Assembly (NCBI GenBank): GCA_910576975.1
Contig: CAJTJY010000030.1
Location: forward strand, 1-33,626
Reading direction: 5' to 3'
DNA from: an uncultured Lachnospiraceae bacterium
Lineage (GTDB): Bacteria; Bacillota; Clostridia; Lachnospirales; Lachnospiraceae
DNA: 33,626 nucleotides
Below are positions 31,237 through 33,626 of the stretch, piece after piece (the first letter of the stretch is position 1; each line of letters starts with the position of its first letter). The notes under the pieces were generated by a model, which saw only the letters and a program-made list of their open reading frames with translations, had not been told where the DNA came from and did not search any database. A program made the position numbers and the translations under genes.

Positions 31237-31368
31237 CTAAAAGCAAACTCTTGATACTCGTGCACAATACCTTGCCGAAGAATTCCAAAAAACGAAAAGA
31301 GACTCCGCAAATTCTGAAGAATCACCTCCTAAAATCTTGTTAACGTTGAAGGCTGAAGCTCCTCTCAT
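31237..31368 (-). CDS. Small ORF of 43 codons with a strong ribosome-binding site
   Basis: The ATG at 31368 has AAGGAGG 5 nt upstream. The peptide begins MRGASAFNVNKILGGDSSEF and ends RVSRVCF; it has two cysteines in the C-terminal third and no signal peptide. A second AGGAGGTGA motif lies within the ORF at about codon 13. No family recognised. It precedes GH101 on the same strand, 269 nt away. Confidence 0.4.
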   Translation of the reverse strand: MRGASAFNVNKILGGDSSEFAESLFVFWNSSARYCARVSRVCF

Positions 31369-31900
31369 ACGATCCTCCTTGCAGGATATGCCGACAAAAG
31401 CATCACCCAAAACTGTATTCCATGGAAAACAAATACTTTATCCCAGGCAGCTTTTACAAGCCATCAGGTCATCGAAATGTCCTTATTCTTTTAAAGTCAG
31501 CTTTTTGTGCACTTTAAATATAAAGTAATTGTAGTATATCAGAAAAGTAACTCTAATTCAAGCTAAAATTCAATAAAACCCTCCAGAAAAATATTACCAA
31601 AATGATATTCCATTTAAAAATTATTTTCGGCACAATTTCCCCTGTCAGTGTCAGGCGCTGCATATTGTATAGAAATACTGTTCATGATACACTCTCTACT
31701 TTATTATCGGATACATTATATCACTATTTTAGGCAAATGAAAAGATGCTTTTTGATTTTCTTAATTTCAATAAAATTTTTTCAAACTGGCAAACTATCCC
31801 TCAAACACAGCACGCCCCAGCCCGCTGATGTCAAGTAATTATCACGAACTTTTTTCACTTTTTTAGAGGTCAAAAGTCCGCAAACCCGCATAACTCCGTT
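31369..31900. other. AT-rich non-coding stretch
   Basis: I see no convincing gene, RNA or repeat here. Short ORFs in this stretch lack ribosome-binding sites and protein-like composition. Confidence 0.5.
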
Positions 31901-31904
31901 AGGG

Positions 31905-31959
31905 TGATGGGAAATTATTGCTAAGTACAGTAAAAATTGATGGGAAGTTATTGCCAAGT
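31905..31959. repeat. Short direct repeat, two 22-bp units
   Basis: TGATGGGAAATTATTGCTAA(GT) at 31905-31926 and TGATGGGAAGTTATTGCCAA(GT) at 31938-31959 match at 20 of 22 positions with a period of 33 bp. They lie directly behind the stop codon of the RhuM remnant. Confidence 0.6.
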
Positions 31960-31980
31960 TATTTTCAAAGCTAAAATCCC

Positions 31981-32540
31981 CTACTCCCCATTATCAATTC
32001 CCAACAATAATTTATCAAAATCACTTTGATACAACCCATCCTGAATAACTCTATACTTTTCAAATTCACTTTCTGCAAAACTTTTGGCAATTTCAGCAGA
32101 TACCTTTCCTTTATTTCTCAATATTTCTTCCTCATTGAATTCAAGAAATATATCCAGTCTTTTCGCCCAATCTTCCATTGTCATGGGAGTCTTCCGCCTC
32201 GCCTGTCTTTCTGCATAATCAAGATACATAGTAACAAACTGGAACCCACAGAGATAATCGCATCAAGATTATAAAATTTCATCCTATATTTTTTACCATC
32301 AGAAGCAGTTGCCGAGGATTTCTCGGTAACTGCTTCTGGACTCAGCTCTCCACTGGCAAAAATATTTTTCAAATGTAAGCTAATATTATCTGTTGAGCAG
32401 TCGAAAAGCTGAGCCATACTCTTTTGTGTCAGCCACACATCTTCATCATGAATCCTGACCTCTATACCATCTTCCCCATTCTGTTCTGTAAATACAAGAA
32501 AATCAACAGTACTGTTTCTAATCTGAATTTTTTTGTCCAT
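31981..32540 (-). pseudogene. RhuM-family gene with internal deletion and frameshift
   Basis: The first 98 codons from 32540 match the N-terminus of RhuM/virulence RhuM proteins: VWLTQKSMAQLFDCSTDNIS, HLKNIFASGELSPEAV, DGKKYRMKFYNLDAIISVG. The reading then leaves the family and ends after 119 codons. From about 32232 another frame carries the RhuM C-terminus: MYLDYAERQARRKTPMTMED, then WAKRLDIFLEFNEEEIL and AKSFAESEFEKYRVIQD. Full-length members are about 330 aa, so roughly 150 central codons are missing and the join is out of frame. The function of RhuM is not established; its genes usually sit in islands or near mobile elements. A native start with weak AGG is at 32540. Confidence 0.82.
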
Positions 32541-32673
32541 AAAATCACCTATCCTTATTATGGCAGCTTTATTACTTCTATCTTAATCTTTCTAATCCAT
32601 AAACTACTTATATCCAAAATTTTCAATAATTTTCTGAACTGCATAAGGCTGTGCATATTTAATACAGAAATCG

Positions 32674-33467
32674 CTAATATGTATCACACCTTCTTGGTTC
32701 ATCGTAATCATAAAATATATCCCGAAATCCTGTAACAGCTATTTGTTCTTTTCCAGATGATAAAGCCATTTTATCTTTCATATCTTTGATACTTACTCCA
32801 GATCTGCATTCCAATATTTTTTCAGCTTGTAAACAAAACTCTGCATCATCTAGCAAGTCTGTAAATCTGCCGTATTCCATATTCCCATAATAAGAGGGAT
32901 ACTGACAGCCCAATCCGTTGCTAAAATTTTTCTTCCCACTAATTCTATGTAACCTGCCGCTTTCATTGGGAACCACCGCACATTCTCCCTGCTGATTCCC
33001 AAAACAGGCTGGAATTCCCCTGACAACAGAAGAACTGTATACTCAAACCAGCTTTCCTCCCATCCATAAACATTCTCCCATGCCGTTTCAACACATATTC
33101 CGTTATATGCTTTGTCAACTCTGTTATTATCGATATATTTCGCCCCAGAATCACATCTTGGCAGAATAAATCGTTCCATGGCTTTATTTAAATCCTCATT
33201 TACCATAAAGGGAATAGCCGCCTCTACATGGACTTCATCTGAATTTATCCTCTGGAAAAGATTTTTTAAATCCTTATAATCATTCCGATCACCATACCGA
33301 TGTTCAAACTCTGTCAATCCTATCATATCATGGTTCCTTTCATAGAAAAACGAATACCTTCACCGCTGTTGAAGCGCCTTGTACTGACCTCCATACGGTC
33401 TCCTTTCAAAAAGCAAGAAAGAATTCCAATTCCAAACTTGCTTATGGGCGTAAAATCATAATTTTTT
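32674..33467 (-). pseudogene. Remnant of an Hsp90/GHKL-type ATPase gene, truncated and frameshifted
   Basis: Piece 1 (33467-33323) reads FTPISKFGIGILSCFLKGDR followed by MEVSTRRF, closely like the Hsp90 segment IGQFGVGFYS...VADKVTV that ends the N-terminal ATPase domain; everything before it is missing. Piece 2 (33326-32850) continues in another frame (MIGLTEFEHRYGDRNDYKDL; WFEYTVLLLSGEFQPV) and piece 3 (to 32674) in a third (NFSNGLGCQYPSYYGNMEYG; IKDMKDKMALSSGKEQ). Removing one copy of a tandem ATGAT at 33322-33331 joins pieces 1 and 2; one extra A in the run at 32927-32931 (T5 on the plus strand) joins 2 and 3. Identification of piece 1 is good; pieces 2 and 3 are not recognised on their own. 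Confidence 0.7.
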
Positions 33468-33478
33468 TATTATCATAT

Positions 33479-33505
33479 CTTATTGAACTACTAATGTTCA
33501 ATAAG
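33479..33505. repeat. Perfect 10-bp inverted repeat at the truncation edge
   Basis: CTTATTGAAC (33479-33488) and GTTCAATAAG (33496-33505) around TACTAAT, with partly complementary ATATC/GATAT beyond. It lies 12 nt from where the Hsp90-like frame begins. Confidence 0.55.
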
Positions 33506-33626
33506 TATAAGATATTTTAATACCATAACTATTATATTTTCAATTGCTGAAAATTCCTACATATTTTATATACATCAAAAAAATTTTCCACAAGAAACAA
33601 AAAACATAATAAATAATAAGGTATAT
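33506..33626. other. AT-rich end of window without visible features
   Basis: Very AT-rich; no ORF, ribosome-binding site or structured RNA that I can support. Confidence 0.5.

Noticed and set aside
32850..33326. Intact 158-aa hypothetical protein
   Set aside because: It starts in the middle of a continuous remnant: removing a 5-bp duplication links it to the Hsp90-like segment upstream, and its last residues are better explained by a frameshift into the next ORF.
1..33626. CRISPR arrays, tRNA or rRNA genes, intact transposase or integrase genes
   Set aside because: I saw no regular short repeats with unique spacers, no tRNA- or rRNA-like sequence, and no ORF with transposase or recombinase motifs.

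Overview
The window reads as a chromosome segment of a gut-type anaerobic Firmicute, most likely a Lachnospiraceae-like clostridium. Evidence for this: the anaerobic (cobalt-early) corrin pathway, a preQ1-I riboswitch with a queuine-salvage gene pair like that known from Clostridioides difficile, a free rubredoxin, a very large secreted GH101 mucin O-glycan hydrolase with FIVAR and BspA-type leucine-rich repeats, and AGGAGG ribosome-binding sites with sigma-A promoters. Taxonomy is an inference; there is no rRNA in the window.

Layout. 1-170: the right half of a palindromic repeat (copy A) and a hairpin after asnB. 171-2024 (-): asnB. 2120-9546 (-): a tightly packed cobalamin operon, cbiD-cbiL-cbiF-cbiG-cbiH-cobK/cbiE/cbiT (one fused gene), ending in an unrecognised 220-aa gene. 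It starts from a perfect consensus promoter and has no room for a B12 riboswitch. 9675-11334 (+): promoter, preQ1-I riboswitch with two tandem terminators, a radical SAM gene (queL-like) and a YhhQ queuosine-precursor transporter. 11555-13988 (+): a promoter followed by a membrane-anchored beta-rich protein, a secreted beta-rich protein and an EpsG-type polysaccharide polymerase. 14059-14964 (-): nadA. 15080-15334: repeat B. 15363-17576 (-): a LacI-family regulator followed by a class V aminotransferase. 17667-18209 (-): ppa, preceded by a small promoter-to-terminator unit (about 190 nt). 18503-18704: repeat C. 18784-18942 (-): rubredoxin. 19269-20719 (+): a DtxR-type regulator translationally coupled to an HD-GYP protein. 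20811-20995: repeat D, lying inside what looks like a terminator hairpin. 21027-24161 (-): a soluble hybrid sensor kinase. 24441-30968 (-): the GH101 enzyme. 31000-33626: a gene-poor, AT-rich stretch with a 43-codon small ORF, a RhuM gene that has lost its middle, and a frameshifted, 5'-truncated Hsp90/GHKL-type ATPase gene.

How the parts work together. The cbi genes cover a large part of corrin-ring synthesis; cbiC, cbiA, cbiP, cbiB and the lower-loop genes are not here. The riboswitch, queL and yhhQ form a self-contained queuine import and recycling unit that should shut off when preQ1 is abundant. GH101 would release O-glycans from mucins outside the cell; a palindrome over its -10 box and a cre-like site point to sugar-responsive control. 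The kinase gene next to it is on the same strand but has its own promoter and is separated by a terminator.

The observations I consider strongest are the preQ1 switch with its nested anti-terminators, the palindromic MITE-like repeat family whose copies show compensatory stem changes and sit in or next to terminators, and the small transcription unit upstream of ppa. I did not find CRISPR arrays, tRNAs, rRNAs, intact transposases or an intact phage-defence system.
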